Position numbers and translations under genes: made by a program
In this document: positions 44,891 to 58,300 of the stretch, piece by piece
Position numbering within the stretch: position 1 is the first letter of the stretch
Layout of the letters: each line of letters opens with the position of its first letter
Notes under the pieces: model-generated
Database searches by the model: none
What the model was told of the DNA's origin: nothing
What the model saw: only the letters and a program-made list of their open reading frames with translations
Source of the DNA: Dastarcus helophoroides
Lineage: Eukaryota > Arthropoda > Insecta > Coleoptera > Bothrideridae
Assembly: GCA_028583605.1 (NCBI GenBank)
Contig: CM053331.1
Coordinates: forward strand, 39,346,283 to 39,410,282
DNA length: 64,000 nt
Direction of reading: 5' to 3'

Positions 44891-45774
44891 CAGTGGCGGC
44901 AGAGCGCAAGAGCGCGCGCTCCTCGTGAAATGAGCGATCTATTCTTTTCTGTTTATTGTAAAAGACTTGGATTTATCACCTTTTTAAACACAAAATAATG
45001 ACATTCTAATTAACTAATAATACTTGTGAATGACTTGGAATAAAATACACCAACGTTTGATTCCGTTATACTTATTAAATATTATAAGCAAATTTAAATA
45101 AGTTGGTGCGCGCAGAATGATACACCTAACGAGGATGCCGTGCGATGCCTATCAACGGTCTTCACGGGATATGGAGAAATAAACTACAGAACACCACGTT
45201 AAAGCTAGCCCGGGGTACGCCGCTCCGCGCATGTGCGATATTGCCAAATGGTGAGTACGAGTCAGAGTTTGGAGTGTCTATTTACGTTTATGATGCTAAA
45301 TGCGTAGGTCCCGGCTGATCTGATTGCGATTGCTAATTGTGCCGTTTACAGGCCTAACTGCCAATAGTACCGCTATTCACAAAGAAATAGCAGTACCCAT
45401 TCTAGGGTCTAATTATTTATTTATAGATTTGGATTTAAACAATTTTGATGAGAAAGTAATGAAGACTTTATTTCTTTAAAAGATCGTAGAGCGGATTTTG
45501 TTTTAAAAAATATTTTTTTATGTGCTTTTGTAGAGTTTAATTAAAACCTTGTAATAAAATATATTTTATTTTCAAATGCAGTTTATATGAAATGGAGATT
45601 ATAAGATGGTAATTAAATTTAATTCGTAAAAATACCATTAAATATCACACCTTTTGTGTAACTTTTGTTTCTCTTAAAATTAATATCTTGGTATGACGCT
45701 GGAGTCACCTAAACTCTAAACTACTAATATTTTTGCATCTGCGCACCCCCTGTCAAAGTCACCAGCCGCCACTG
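44891..45774. mobile_element. hAT-like element B, nonautonomous (884 bases)
   Basis: Ends CAGTGGCGGC and GCCGCCACTG. Exact 8-base duplication CGTTATAG at 44,883-44,890 and 45,775-45,782. Both halves match the outer parts of element A in the RBM12-like intron. No transposase. The perfect duplication implies a more recent insertion than A. Confidence 0.93.
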
Positions 45775-45863
45775 CGTTATAGTAATACGCGTCTTGTCGT
45801 GTGTGGTCATTTCTCAACTTTATACTTACCTGGTTTTCTTTTTGCAATCAAAATATTTTAGTC

Positions 45864-46160
45864 TTCTGGCTAGTACACACTAGCAACAAAATCGTAGAAG
45901 TTGTGCCTATAGACAAAGTTCTGTGATTGTCGATCGACAAATGCGAAAAACATCGTTTGTTCGGCAATTTCCCGTGAATAAGCAGCAATTCCACAGGTCC
46001 CCGTCTCACTTGGTATGATGTCTCTGAAACTAGTTTAGCTGAAATGCGCAGATGTGGACGCCTGACATTTTAAAATTTGTTCTGGATTGTCTAGCGATAA
46101 AATCCTGATTTGTCTACAGATACTGACGCAATTTTGTCTACTAGTATGTACCAGCCTGAA
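45864..46160. mobile_element. MITE candidate with TTC(T/A)GGCT(A/G)GTACA ends
   Basis: Left TTCTGGCTAGTACACACTAG and inverted right TTCAGGCTGGTACATACTAG match at 17 of 20, and both continue to AAAAT. About 297 bases, no ORF, no clear target duplication. Confidence 0.65.
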
Positions 46161-47148
46161 CAGTAGGCGTAAGAAATCCTTTACTCATTTATTAAACGTT
46201 AGAATTAGGGGAGTGTCACTTCTTTGGGCTGGCACCCCAGTTGTGGCTAAGAGTAGCTTTCTAATTAAAAATCGTTTGAGCAGGATAACTTCAAAATCAT
46301 TATAGTTTCCTTAATTGATTAAAAAGATAAAAATGATGAGGGGCTTACTTGACAAAACATCTCTAAAACATTTTCCATAGCCGTCCGCTTGTCAGCACTT
46401 AAGGGATTTTCTCTTCGAACTTGCTTTAGAGGTCACCAAAAATGCTGTGCAACTTTGCCCTAAATGAAAATGTTCTATAAGAATCTCAAAATGGATTTTG
46501 TCTTTGCACGGTCCTCTAGAAATTTCAAAGTTTGGAGCCATTAATGTGATGAATCGTAATCATTAAGTCTAGCAGTAGCAACGGAAATAGGAAATAGAAG
46601 GACACTTTCAATTTAATTAGAAAGCTTCAGCGATAAGAAACGTATAGCGTGCTTCAGCAATAAGAAACGTAAACTATTATGTCATCAAGGAAGTCAAATC
46701 TCATCATAAAATCTGCCTACTAATTAAGGATAATCTTAGGATCGTCCCAGTAATATATAAGAAACGTTTTTCTTACTTCTACTGTCGTAAACAAGTTTAA
46801 TGTACTTGTTTACTCTCGTGAACAAGTTTAATGTTTTTGTTTAATATTGTCGTTAACGTCAAGAAAAAAAATCAAACAGAATACGTTTCTGGCGCGGTAA
46901 CTGCAATTGGCAAGAAAAAAATTCAAACGCTTACTCGTCCACCGATGAAGGTGCAAAATCGTGATAATTAAAAACAGTTCAAATCAGTATTTGCTTTGAA
47001 CGCAGCCAGCTCATCATTTTAATTCTAAGAGTTCGGTTCCATAAAGCACAATAAGAGAAAAGCTTTTATCATTTCATTTAACCAGCGGGATTCGTAAGAG
47101 ATGCTGGCATGGGTGCAGCGCAACGCGTAAAGTACGTACTGCGTCCTT
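46161..47148. other. No gene seen
   Basis: About 1 kb without coding potential. Small local repeats occur: (A)ATAAGAAACGTA near 46,630-46,670 and GAACAAGTTTAATGT near 46,790-46,835. Confidence 0.4.
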
Positions 47149-47326
47149 TGTCAATTCAATGCTTTAGGAAGCAATTTGTCAATTCAGTGCTTTAGCAAGC
47201 AATTTGTCAATTCAGTGCTTTAGCAAGCAATTTGTCAATTCAATGGTCTAGTAAGCAATTTGTCAATTCAACGCTCTAGCAAGCAATTTGTCAATTCAAT
47301 GCTCTAGCAAGCAATTTGTCAAAAAT
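47149..47326. repeat. 28-base minisatellite, about 6 copies
   Basis: The unit TCAATTCAGTGCTTTAGCAA plus GCAATTTG repeats every 28 bases from 47,151. Copies differ at a few sites (CTTTAG/CTCTAG). There are no unique spacers, so it is not a CRISPR array. Confidence 0.95.
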
Positions 47327-48945
47327 AGCTTCCGAAGAAAATCTTGTCTGCGCCCACCGTGATGCTACTTTTGTAATGTTTCATTGGCTATATTACTTTC
47401 ATAAGGAAATTGAGGGTGTTAAAAATTCAACCTGCTTTAAATCGAATCGCAGGTTCCGTGAATAGTTAACGTGTCATTTAGCTCGTTATTTTTTCAAGAT
47501 TTATTACCACATGGTTAGTTAGAAAGACATTACAAGGGCTTATAGATGATTAAGTTGTATTTGTTATGTTTTTAATTCGATTCGAAGATGGCACGCTTCT
47601 GGCAATTCGTTTGATGAAATAAAATACAATTTGTCGATAATTGTTGTTACTAATTTTTGCTCAGAGTTTAAAAATAGACAACGGTAGATAAATCAATAGA
47701 CAAATGTGGAGAATTAATATAGAAAAATAAAGCATACATTAACTACTATAATGCCATCACGTCGTCAAATCTTTTGAATCGGTCGACTAAGATCGTAATA
47801 AACATTGTCATACCCTAGTTACAATAGGACATTCACTTATACTTCATTTTCTACATATTTTCTTCATCATATTACAGTATTTGTTGACTTAATTGTCTAA
47901 AATCAAACAAATTACAAAATAACGAAATTTACGTGTTACATAACCTCAACTCCATGACTATCAATTTAAAGAATTTTAATACAAGTAATGAAACTAAAAG
48001 CAACAGCGATAACTATTACTATTATGCACTTACGGTCTCACTAATTGCAATATTAAGTTTTTCGATGCATGTTAAAAAACGATATAATTATTTCAAGTTC
48101 CTCTACGGCGTAAGAGCGTCTACGCGTCCTCAAGGTCACCCCAAAACTCGAACTTTTAGAAATTCCCAAGAATATCTACACTCGCACAGATCACCAACCC
48201 CAATATTAACGATCTCAAACTCAATTTTGTTCCAATTCACTAAGAAATATCACAAAATTAATGAAACTCGTGAAACAAACCAAATTTCATATATGTCAAA
48301 TTCAAACGAACGTCGCCATTTTGAAACGGAAAAGTCAGAAGTGCCAACCTAAATATTAAAGAGAAGATCGGGAATCTTCGTTCCATAGAAATAAACGATG
48401 CATTAACCAGACAGTGGCGGAGATGTAATTTAATACGTCGCAATAATAGCTATATGTAACGAGATTATTATTCGATTTATAATAATCGAGGACGTTGCCA
48501 GACGGCGAGACGTTAGCCGATTCTTGTGGCCACGTCCGAGATTGTTTAAATCGCCAATAATCGAGTTGCTGCTAAATATTATGAAGTTAATAATTATCAA
48601 TAAAGATTTAATTTTAAGGACACTTAATTTTCAATAATACGATAAAATGATTGGTGTCGACTGAATATTTAATCAACAGTCCTGGAAGAAATTACACCAC
48701 GCAGACAACAGTGTCGAGTATTAAGTGCTCAAAATCGGCGTGTTTTAAGGTACGCAAGAAGCAGATTTTTGACAGAGAGCGTTAACTCAAAATGAAAAAT
48801 TGTTAGAATACGATTTCGCGCATCAAATATAAACTATAGATCGAAATTTAAATGTTCGTTGGAATATACAATGCATTCGAGATCGAAATTTAAATTGTAG
48901 CAAACAGCAGAGATCGAGTCATGTGAAGTGAATGCGTAGAGTTGA
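47327..48945. other. No firm gene; one weak ORF
   Basis: A plus-strand frame (first ATG 47,954, stop near 48,350) encodes about 132 residues with one hydrophobic stretch (YYYYALTVSLIAILSFSMHV). It has no recognised domain and a composition like the AT-rich background, so I do not call it a gene. GAGATCGAAATTTAAAT-like units recur at 48,835-48,895, just before the tRNA-like element. Confidence 0.35.
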
Positions 48946-49015
48946 GAGTAGTGGTTGGTTAGGAAACTGCCCCGCCTAACGTGACGGTCCTGGGTTCGAC
49001 TCCCAGTCGTTGATC
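48946..49015 (+). repeat. tRNA-like pol III promoter remnant (SINE head or tRNA pseudogene)
   Basis: An A-box-like TAGTGGTTGGTTAGG at 48,949-48,963 precedes a perfect B box, GGTTCGACTCC, at 48,993-49,003. The B box sits in an intact T arm with stem CTGGG (48,990-48,994) and CCCAG (49,002-49,006). No acceptor stem can be paired, so it is not a functional tRNA gene. A tRNA-derived SINE head is most likely. Confidence 0.6.
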
Positions 49016-49249
49016 ACATATTTTTAACTCTGCTACAAAATGTTTATTCTTTATGCTGAACAAAATGTTTGTCGAAATATACAAAATATTGATTTTTGAA
49101 ATAAAAACTTCTTTGGGCGCGTTAAGATTTTTGTGATGGGGGTAAACTTACGGTTTCGCGTTACCATCAGGCGCTAATATTAACAGTATATCATATTGTT
49201 AACCTCAGTTCGAAGGACACTGTTACACTATTATTGGGTTCAATATTTA

Positions 49250-52200
49250 ATTGTATTTCAAAATACAAAATTTCCATTTTTCAAAATTTTGATTTTTCGA
49301 ATGTCTACCTATTTGAAATTACATTTTTTTTGTAAATTAAAACTTTTTTAAATTACCGCAATTTTTAAAAATACTGACTTTTTGAAAATGAATTTTTACA
49401 ATATTGGATTTTTCAAAATTATTTTCCAAAATTTCTACATTTTCAAAAATGTTCGGCTTTATTCAAGTTTTTTTTTCTTTGAAATGATTGATTTTTGTTT
49501 ACACAATTTTCGACCTTCTCAAAATTCGTACATTTCAATATTTTGACTTTTTTCAAAGTTTCAACTTTTTCCAATTTCTTCTAGAAAATGTCTACTTCAA
49601 AATTTCAATTTTTTCGATAATGTCCCTGTTTTTTGAAATTCGGACTTTTTTTAAATTCGATTTTTTTTCCAAAATTACGACTTCTTCTAAAACTTCCACT
49701 TTTTTTTTTAAATTTTGACTTTGGAGGTGTCGATTTTTTATCATATCTCGACTTCTCTTCAAATTTTCGATTTTTTTTTTTTAGAAATCTTAACCTTATT
49801 TTGAAAATGTCAAGGTTTTTGAAATCTGGACTTTTTAAAAACTTCATATCTTTAATATTTCGGATTCTTTCAAAATTTCGACCTTTTTGGAAATTTCGAC
49901 TCTTTTAAATGTTTCGAATTTCTTTTCGAAATTTCGACATTTTTTTCCAATTTTTTTTTGAAATCTTGACCTTATTTTAAAAATCTTATCTATTTATCTT
50001 AATATCTCGACTTCTTTCAAAATTTCGACATTAAAGGAAAATTATTTCAAAATTAAAGCAATTTTTGAAAATACTGACTTTTTGAAAATGTTGGATTTTT
50101 CAAAATTACTTTCCAAAATTTCTACATTTTCAAAAATGTTCGGTTTTATTCGTTTTCTTTCTCTTTAAAATGATTGATTTTTTTTGCACAATTTTCGACT
50201 TTCTCAAAATTCAGACATTTCAATATTTTGACTTTTTTGAAAGTTTTTCGAATTTCGTCTAGAAAATGTCTACTTTAAAATTTGATTTTTTTCATGATTT
50301 CACTCTTTTTTGAAATCCGGACTTTTTTGAATTCGGTTTTTTTTCCAAAATTACCGACTTCTTTTAAAACTTCGACTTTTTTTTTTTGAAAATTTTGACT
50401 TTGGAGGTGTCGATTTTTTTATATCTCGACCTTTTTTCAGATTTCCCTTTTTTGGAAATCTTAACCTTATTTTGAAAATGTCAAGGTGTCAAGGTTTTTG
50501 AAATCTTTTTCGAAATTTAGACATTTTTTCGAATTTTTGTTGTTGAAATCTTGATCTTATTTTGAAAATCTCATCTTTCTTAATGTTTCGACTTCTTTTA
50601 AAATTTCGAAATTTTGAAAAATGTCGAAATTTTTGAAAATTTGGACATTTTGGAAAATTTCGACATTTTTAAAAATTCCACATTTTTCCAAATTTCGACT
50701 CGTTCAGACATTTAAGATTTCTTTTTTAAATTTCGACATTTTTTTGAATTTTGGATTTTTTTTTTTGAAAATCTTAACCTTAATTTAAAAATTCCAAGTT
50801 TTCTGAAATTTGAACTTTTGCAAAATGTTATCTTTTTTAATATTTTGACTTCTTTCAAAATTTCGACATTTCTGAAAATTTCGAAATTTTGAAAAATGTC
50901 GAAATTTGGAAAAATGTCGAAATTTTTGAAAATTATCAAAATTTTCAAAAATTTCGACATTTTTCAAAATTTCGACTCTTTCAGGTATTTTGAATTTCTT
51001 TTTTAAATTTCGATATTTTTGTTGAATTTTAGATTTTTTTTTGAAAATCTTAACCTTATTTTAAAAATGTCAAGTTTTCTGAAATTTGATCTTTTATAAT
51101 ATTTTGACTTTTTTCAAAATTCCGACATTTTTGAAAATTTCGAAATTTTCAAAAATGTCGAAATTTTTGAAAAATGTCGAAAATTTGAAAAATGTCGATA
51201 TTTTTCAAAATTCCACATTTTTGCAAATTTCGACGACTCTTTCAGATAATTCGAATTTCTTTTTTAAATTTCGATATTTTTTTGAATTTTGGATTTTTTT
51301 TGAAAATCTTAACCTTATTATTATCAAGTTTTCTGAAATTTGAACTTTTGCAAAATGTCATTTTTTTTAATATTTTGACTTCTTTCAAAATCTTAATATT
51401 TTTGAAAAATTTAGAAAGTTTAAAAAATTTCGAAATTTCGACATTTTTCAAAATTCCAAATTTTGACTTTCTGATATTTCGAATTTCTTTTTTAAATTTT
51501 GACATTTTTTTGAATTATGGATTTTTTTTTGAAAATCTTAACCTTATTTTAAAAATGCCAAGTTTTCTGAAATTTGAACTTTTGCAAAATGTCATCTTTT
51601 TTAATATTTTGACTCCTTTCAAAATCTCAATATTTTTGAAAAATTTCGAAATTTTGGAAAATTTCGAAAATTTTAAAAAATGTCGAAATTTCGAAAACTG
51701 TCGAAATTTTGAAAAATTTCGAAATTTTGAAAAATTTCGAAATTTTAAAAAATGTCGAAATTTCGACATTTTTCAAAATTCCAAATTTTGACTTTCTGAT
51801 ATTTCGAGTTTCTTTTTTAAATTTTGACATATTTTTGAATTTTGGATTTTTTTTTTGAAAATGTCGAAATTTCGATACTTTTCAACATTTCACATTTTTC
51901 CAAATTTTGACTCTTTCAGATATTTCGAATTTCTTTTTCAAATTTCGACATTTTTTTTGAATTTTGATTTTTTTTTTGGAAAATCTTAACCTTATTTTTA
52001 AAAATGTCAAGTTTTCTGAAATTTGATCTTTTGCAAAATGTGATCTTTTTTAATATTTTGACTCCTTTCAAAATCTCAATATTTTTGAAAAATTTCGAAA
52101 TTTTGGAAAATTTCGAAAATTTTAAAAAATGTCGAAATTTCGAAAACTGTCGAAATTTCGACATTTTTCAAAATTCCACATTTTTCCAAATTTCGACTCG

Positions 52201-52640
52201 TTCAGATATTTCGAATTTCTTTTTTTAATTTCGACATTTTTTTGCATTTTGGATTTTTTTTGAAAATCTTAACCTTATTTTAAAAATGTCAAATTTTCTG
52301 AAACTTGAACTTTTGCAAAATGTCATCTTTCTTAATAGTTCAGATATTTCGAATTTCTTTTTTAAATTTCGACATTTTTTTTTTGAATTTTGGAATATTT
52401 TTTTTTTGAAAATTTAACCTCATTTTAAAAATGTCAAATTTTCTGAAATTTGAACTTTTGCAAAATGTCATCTTTTTTAATATTTTAACTTCTTTAAAAA
52501 TTTCGATATTTTTGAAAATGTCGAAATTTTGAAAAATGTCGAAAATTTGAAAAATGTCGAAATTTTTAAAAATTTTTGGGCTATTCTCCAACATTTCAAC
52601 AATTTTCAAAATTTGGATATTTATTCAAAGTTTTATTTAT
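49250..52640. repeat. 3.4 kb AT-rich array with higher-order repeats
   Basis: The base motif is TTTCGACATTTTT / GAAAAATGTCGAAATTT in both orientations. A longer block (TTCAGATATTTCGAATTTCT, then GAAAATCTTAACCTTATTTT, then TTTGAACTTTTGCAAAATGT) recurs about eight times between 50,700 and 52,450, commonly 230-280 bases apart. 49,390-49,710 and 50,080-50,400 are a second pair of related blocks. The long open frames of K/F/S/N-rich residues here are low-complexity artefacts. Confidence 0.85.
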
Positions 52641-55315
52641 TTAGTTTTTCCTTTTTTTCTTAATTTTGGCTCGTTTCACGTTTTATTCGTTGTAAACACC
52701 TCCGCCACTGGATGTTAAGATCTATGCGTTCGAAATCGTCAAAACAAATGACCGAACAAACACGATTCTTAGTGACATTTAGGTTGGTGATGTTGACCTA
52801 CTTTAATAAAATAAAATGGCGACCTATTTGAAATGTTAAAACGAATTTGCAGTTTTATAAATTAATCTGAGGATGATCAAGCTTAAATTCAGCAATATTA
52901 ATGTTAACTAATCGACGTTTATGCATCTGTTGCTCATCCCTGGAAGAATGGAGGAGAAAATTCAGAAACAACGACTTTTATTACATCGATGCGTAAATTG
53001 AAGAAAAAATTCTGTACTTAGAAGGTTTTATTATCCCCCAAACTAAAAAAAAAGCAAAAAATGATGAAAGTCCTCAAATTATGAACGCAGCTGTATCTTC
53101 TGGATTACTTCAAGCAGATAAGTACGAAATTCTTGATGTTATTATGGATAACGCTGAAGTCTGAATCCACAGATTATTATATCCGCCGCAGATTTGCCAT
53201 AAATTAATTATATCTGCTTCTATCATTGCCATCATAAATGTTATTTGCGTATAGTTCTTCAAATTACAAAACTCGTGAATCATTCTGATCAAAGCAGCAT
53301 TTAAAGTAAATTCTTAAATTAAACTATTTAGGTCACTGACCTTGTCTTTTATAATAATACCATCATTTATTAGTTACTCTCTGATTTAGTTGTTGCATAA
53401 TTTTTTTATTGCATAATTTATTTATCATTGTTAACAAAAATGTGTATTTCAATTTAATAAAATAACTAACTTAAAACGATAAGTATTGATTTCATTTTAA
53501 GAGTTTGTTCTCAAGTGCAAGCCGAGCTGAATTAACCTTAATTATGAAGTTATAGCACTTATTTTATTATAATAACATATTTTATAAACCATCAATCCCT
53601 TAAATAATATATGACCCAAGTCTACCCTTAGAATAATATATGACCCAAGTCTGCAGCAGAAATGAAAAGTAGACATGTTTAGTAAATTATTCGATGTTGA
53701 TGCAGTCCTGTGATATTTTTCTCGACTCCCAGTTATTTAAAAGTCCAACGTACTTCACATTACATTAAAATAAAGCAAAACTTAACAGCGTTTTCGTAAA
53801 TGTGGCCATGAAATTAAAAAATAAATCAAACTAGAGTTGTAGATACAAATTAGATAACATGAACCTCAAATTGTTTTTTATCGCACACGTGTCAACACTA
53901 TCTTATTTCGTATTCGAAGAAAAAAAAAAAAAGGATAAATGTGGACAAAGTTCGGGTGTAATAATACAGAACATTCTCGAACTGTCAAATCCATGACATT
54001 AGATAAATGACACTAATCTCAAACGAAACGCAATAAAAAGCGGCAAAAAAATCCCAAAGAAGGGCATCCCTGGACGATAAAAATATACCATCCGCCAAAC
54101 AAGGTGCCTCTCCTAAACAGAGATACGCCATTAACGCACGACTTAATTCTACTAATTTTAGCGAACATGAGACTTACCTCGCAGCTAGTTATATCTTCAA
54201 AAGATACCGCTTAAAGAGAGACATGAAATAATACAAGGAATGATCTTCTACAAGCCCTCAAAATAGAAAAAATGACACAAATTCCGCAAGACAACGCTCA
54301 GTTGACAATAAATCTAATACAAAATGGCCGCCAACTATGAACATTGAAGGATTGCGCGGAAGCGCGCCGGGTTGCCAGATGACCGAAAGAAATCGAACTT
54401 TAAAAATGCCGCAATTTGAATCAAAAACTCTTAGGGCAACACTTTTCTAGCTTATATCTTTAAATAGTTGAATACCAAATTTGTCCCTTGAATAAATGTA
54501 TCATTAGAATACAGGGCCTCACTTTGAAAATATTATTTATCCTTGACGTCATTATTAAATTGATTAAAAACACACGATTTCTATGAAGAAAATCCCCATT
54601 TCGGTCAAATATCTTAAATGCTTAGGTCGTGCGCCTACGTAAGGAATCCCGAATCGGTTCCCGAATCAGGAATTCAGGTTCGAGCATTGAAATGAACCCT
54701 CTTCTATGAAACGTCACAAATCCGTGCGTGTGCAGCTAATGACCGAATTTCTAATTCGGAAACCTGATCCGAATTCATAGGTGTGCAACCGGCCTTAATC
54801 CCAAGGCAGAAAAAAAGTCTAAAATCGTGTATTATGTTGCCCTTTAGTCGCGCGACGGTTCGAAAGTCGTTCAAGTGCACGAGATTCACCCACATCTGGC
54901 AACATCGAGTAGCGTCAAAGTCTACCTTCGCGTATTTCCCAACAGATGCCGCCACTAACAAAGCATTTATTTAAGGTTTTATTTGAAATTAATGCCAAAC
55001 TGACATCTATTTTAGTTTAGTGACGCCATATTAACAGTTCTTCGGTGGAAACCACGTGGAAACAGACTCGCTAAACAAATCGTTGGTGAATTCGGTGGCA
55101 AAATCCACACCCTAGTTTAATTCGGTGAACCAAGCATTAGGCGCTTCCTCTCTTGTTTTCTCCTTGAGTGACGTAATTGACGTTTCTTACGTTCCTTAGC
55201 ACACGTCCGCGAATTGTTGACTTCTGAGTTTTACTTTGTTGGGCGTTATTTGTTGTTTTATTCCGCTACCGCCACATGGCTTGTGTACGATGTTAAAAGT
55301 GTGCCTATAAACACA
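52641..55315. other. Intergenic region upstream of ATG13
   Basis: No gene is seen. A short tandem duplication (AATAATATATGACCCAAGTC) lies at 53,603-53,655. A possible decayed MITE lies at about 54,620-54,795, where CCGAATC/GGAATTC stretches are inverted around the centre. The last few hundred bases should hold the ATG13 promoter and 5' UTR. Confidence 0.45.
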
Positions 55316-58300
55316 ATGGCAACGAAGTTGAGCAACCGAGACAAAAAGGATTTGGATAAATTTACCAAATTCTTGGCCCTTAAATCGACGCAAATCATCG
55401 TGCAGTCGAGGCAAGGGTTGAAGGATTCGACGGCTTGTAAACCGCATATGAGTGGGTCTGACTGGGTACGCCTACCATAAGTAGTGTCTGCGATAATACT
55501 AATTTCTATTTTTGTTACAGTTCAACCTCAATGTGCGTGATATCCCCGAGATATTGACAGAAGCTAAGAAGATCTTCAATCATGAAACAATCACTACGGA
55601 GTACCCCCTTTGCGTGGAAATCTCCCTACGTACCGCAGAAGGTGACAGTATGGTTTTGGAATCTTGGTGCCTTGCTTTGTTACCCGAACAATGTGACCCC
55701 GCGATGCGAATCGTCCACACAGTGTACAATCGAATGGGGATTTTGCTCAAATCTTTAGTGTCAGTGACTCGTGTTACTCCAGCGTATAAGTTATCGCGAA
55801 GACAAGGGCCGGATACCTACGTGCTGTGCTACCGTTTATATTTAAATAAACCACCGTTGCATACCCTGGGGGAGGGTTTTAAACAGGTTCGAATTGGGCA
55901 AATATGCACCCCCATCGGGACAATTCAACTTAGTGTCGCGTATCGCACCAAAATGACGATTTCGCCGACGCAATCGGGCAAAGACAACTCGATTATGTTG
56001 AAAAGTGACCATTTTAACACGAATCTCAGCCCCAAGAATCTCAGATACGAACAAAAGTAAGTAGCTTTGACGTTTCCTTAACCTAACATTTTTGACAATT
56101 TGGATGCATTTCGGTGATTTAATGCGATTCGGGTGTATTTTCCGAACGAGTAAACGTTGTTTCTAAGTATTTTAATATTGTTGAAGGAACAAATACTATT
56201 TTTGTGAGAAATATCGTAATAAGAGTTGTTTAGTTCGAATCAGGTGCGGCAGATGGCGCAGGCGTTATCGCCAACTCTATTTAACGCTGTCACAATTATA
56301 GTGTATATTTTGAGCTGGGTGCATTTTATACATTGTTTTATGTGAAATTTATTGTCACTTTCTCCCGAGAGAGGGTTCATATCCTTCTCGTAAACGAAAC
56401 TGAATTTATATCTTATTGTGGCGTGGTAGATTCTACAAAATTTTGGCGATTCATTTATCATTCAAATGTATTGATGCTGTCTGCAAAATCATTCGGGATT
56501 TTGCGATGAATATGGCAGTCACGATTACGTCGATGTTTTTCCGTAATTCGAGTGCAAGCAGCACGAATAACTAAATCTACGGAAAAAACTGTTGAATTTA
56601 ACTCCGCTTTTCCGATAAAAATGGGGCTTTTCCCTCAAAATGTTGGGAAAAATTCGACCCTTCAAGATTAAAATCAAAGTCTTCTTAAAAAAACTTGGGA
56701 ATTTGAAACAAACTTCAGGTTTATTTTCAAAACTGAGAAAATTTAATTTCAATTTTAATTTAATTTCAATTTTAATTTAATTAAAATTTAAATTTAATTT
56801 AAAAAAGTTCGCTCTCGAAATTTTACTATTTACGAAATCATGGTGTTATTGAAAATGGATGCTTCATGAGGGAAAAAATCCAAATTTGAAAAAACTTGGT
56901 ACTTGAAGAAAAATTTCGAAATGTAAATTGTCAGAAAAGTCAAAGCATCAAAGGAAAAATTTAATCGGCAGTTTCGCGCGTCAAGCTGGAGCCAATTTTC
57001 GGTACAATGATAAGATAAAAGTTAGATAAATGATAAACTGCAATTAGGATATAATGTAATTGCTTATCATTTAATTATGCAGATATTTCTCTCGCGAAAG
57101 AACAAAAAAAATGTTGTGTTTGGTTCGTCGTGTTGAAAGTTCATTTGTGCTTAGGATGAACCGGTCGCAGTAGACCTCTATTATTTTAGATAATAAAAGG
57201 TTACGTCAATCTACAATTCAAAATCATCGTGCAGTCCGCCGATCGTCCAATACGTGATCAGTAGCGATCGAGCGCGTACCTGACTTACTCGCTGGGAGTT
57301 TTTTTCTATATTTTTTTTAGTAGTTTTCACGATGGTTGGCGCAAGATTATTTTACTATTTCCGGTATGAATCACGTTATTTTTTTTAATTATCAATCCAT
57401 AAATGTTTTTGATTAGTGTTTTATGTTAAATCATTGTTTATGCTTCGTAATTTTAAAAGGAGTTGATTTCGATTTTTAAATTTAATTGTAATTAAGATAA
57501 GGAATTTAATTTGGGGAGTTATGACATGGGAATTTTTTATTTCATTGACGTTTCTTGTTTGGCAATTGTAAATTAGTAATATTCTCGGTAGAGTAAGCTG
57601 ATCCACATATTTGAGGATTTAAAAGAAGAAACAGCCGACAAAATATTAAATCCATGCAATCCTCTTCAAGCAATTTATTTTTCTGTCATTTTGGTACCGG
57701 AACATTCTATTTACCATTCCGCATTTACCCAATTATTTTTTTTTTTTGGTGTTTGCCGTATAACCAAGATTGCTACTGTCCGCTCTTTGCTAAACTTTAG
57801 GATATAAAAAAGGGTTGGTGGTTTATAAGATTCGAACCTTCGTAAGCAACAAATTGCAAGTCGTAGCTGTTGAAAATTGGAAATTCGACACGAACGGAGC
57901 CAACGAATTTGCCGTTACGTGAAATAATCGCGGAGTGCCAAATTCATCGCAGAAAATGCAAAAACGACGATTTCCGCTTTCGAAGGGACGTAACTTTTGA
58001 ACGACCAATCCTAGAGTATTTTCAATTGCAAATTTGAATTCAGCGTGTTCGTTTTAGTAGAAAACGAGTACCAACATGACCTACTTCAAAACGACCTTTT
58101 TTTATGTATCCCCCTTACCCTGAAAGGTGGTAACTAAAAATTCAAGCTTTGGTCAAGTTGAAGGCGTAAACATTTTTCTAGTTACTATTTTTTGAGCCGA
58201 GGGGCGATATATGGAATTAAAGTCATTTTGAAGTAAGTCGTGTCGGTACTCGTTTTCTACTAAAGCGAATATGCCGAATTCGAATCTGCAATCGAAAAAG

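Noticed and set aside
47149..47326. CRISPR-like array
   Set aside because: The 28-base units are directly adjacent with no unique spacers, and the genome is animal. It is a minisatellite.
47933..48352. 139-residue open frame with one hydrophobic stretch
   Set aside because: It starts at GTG, has background composition, no domain and no splice or neighbour support.
48946..49015. Functional tRNA gene
   Set aside because: Only the T arm folds; no acceptor stem or plausible anticodon arm can be drawn.
51192..51791. 199-residue open frame rich in F, K, N and S
   Set aside because: It lies wholly inside the AT-rich array; the composition follows from the repeat and several frames are open at once.
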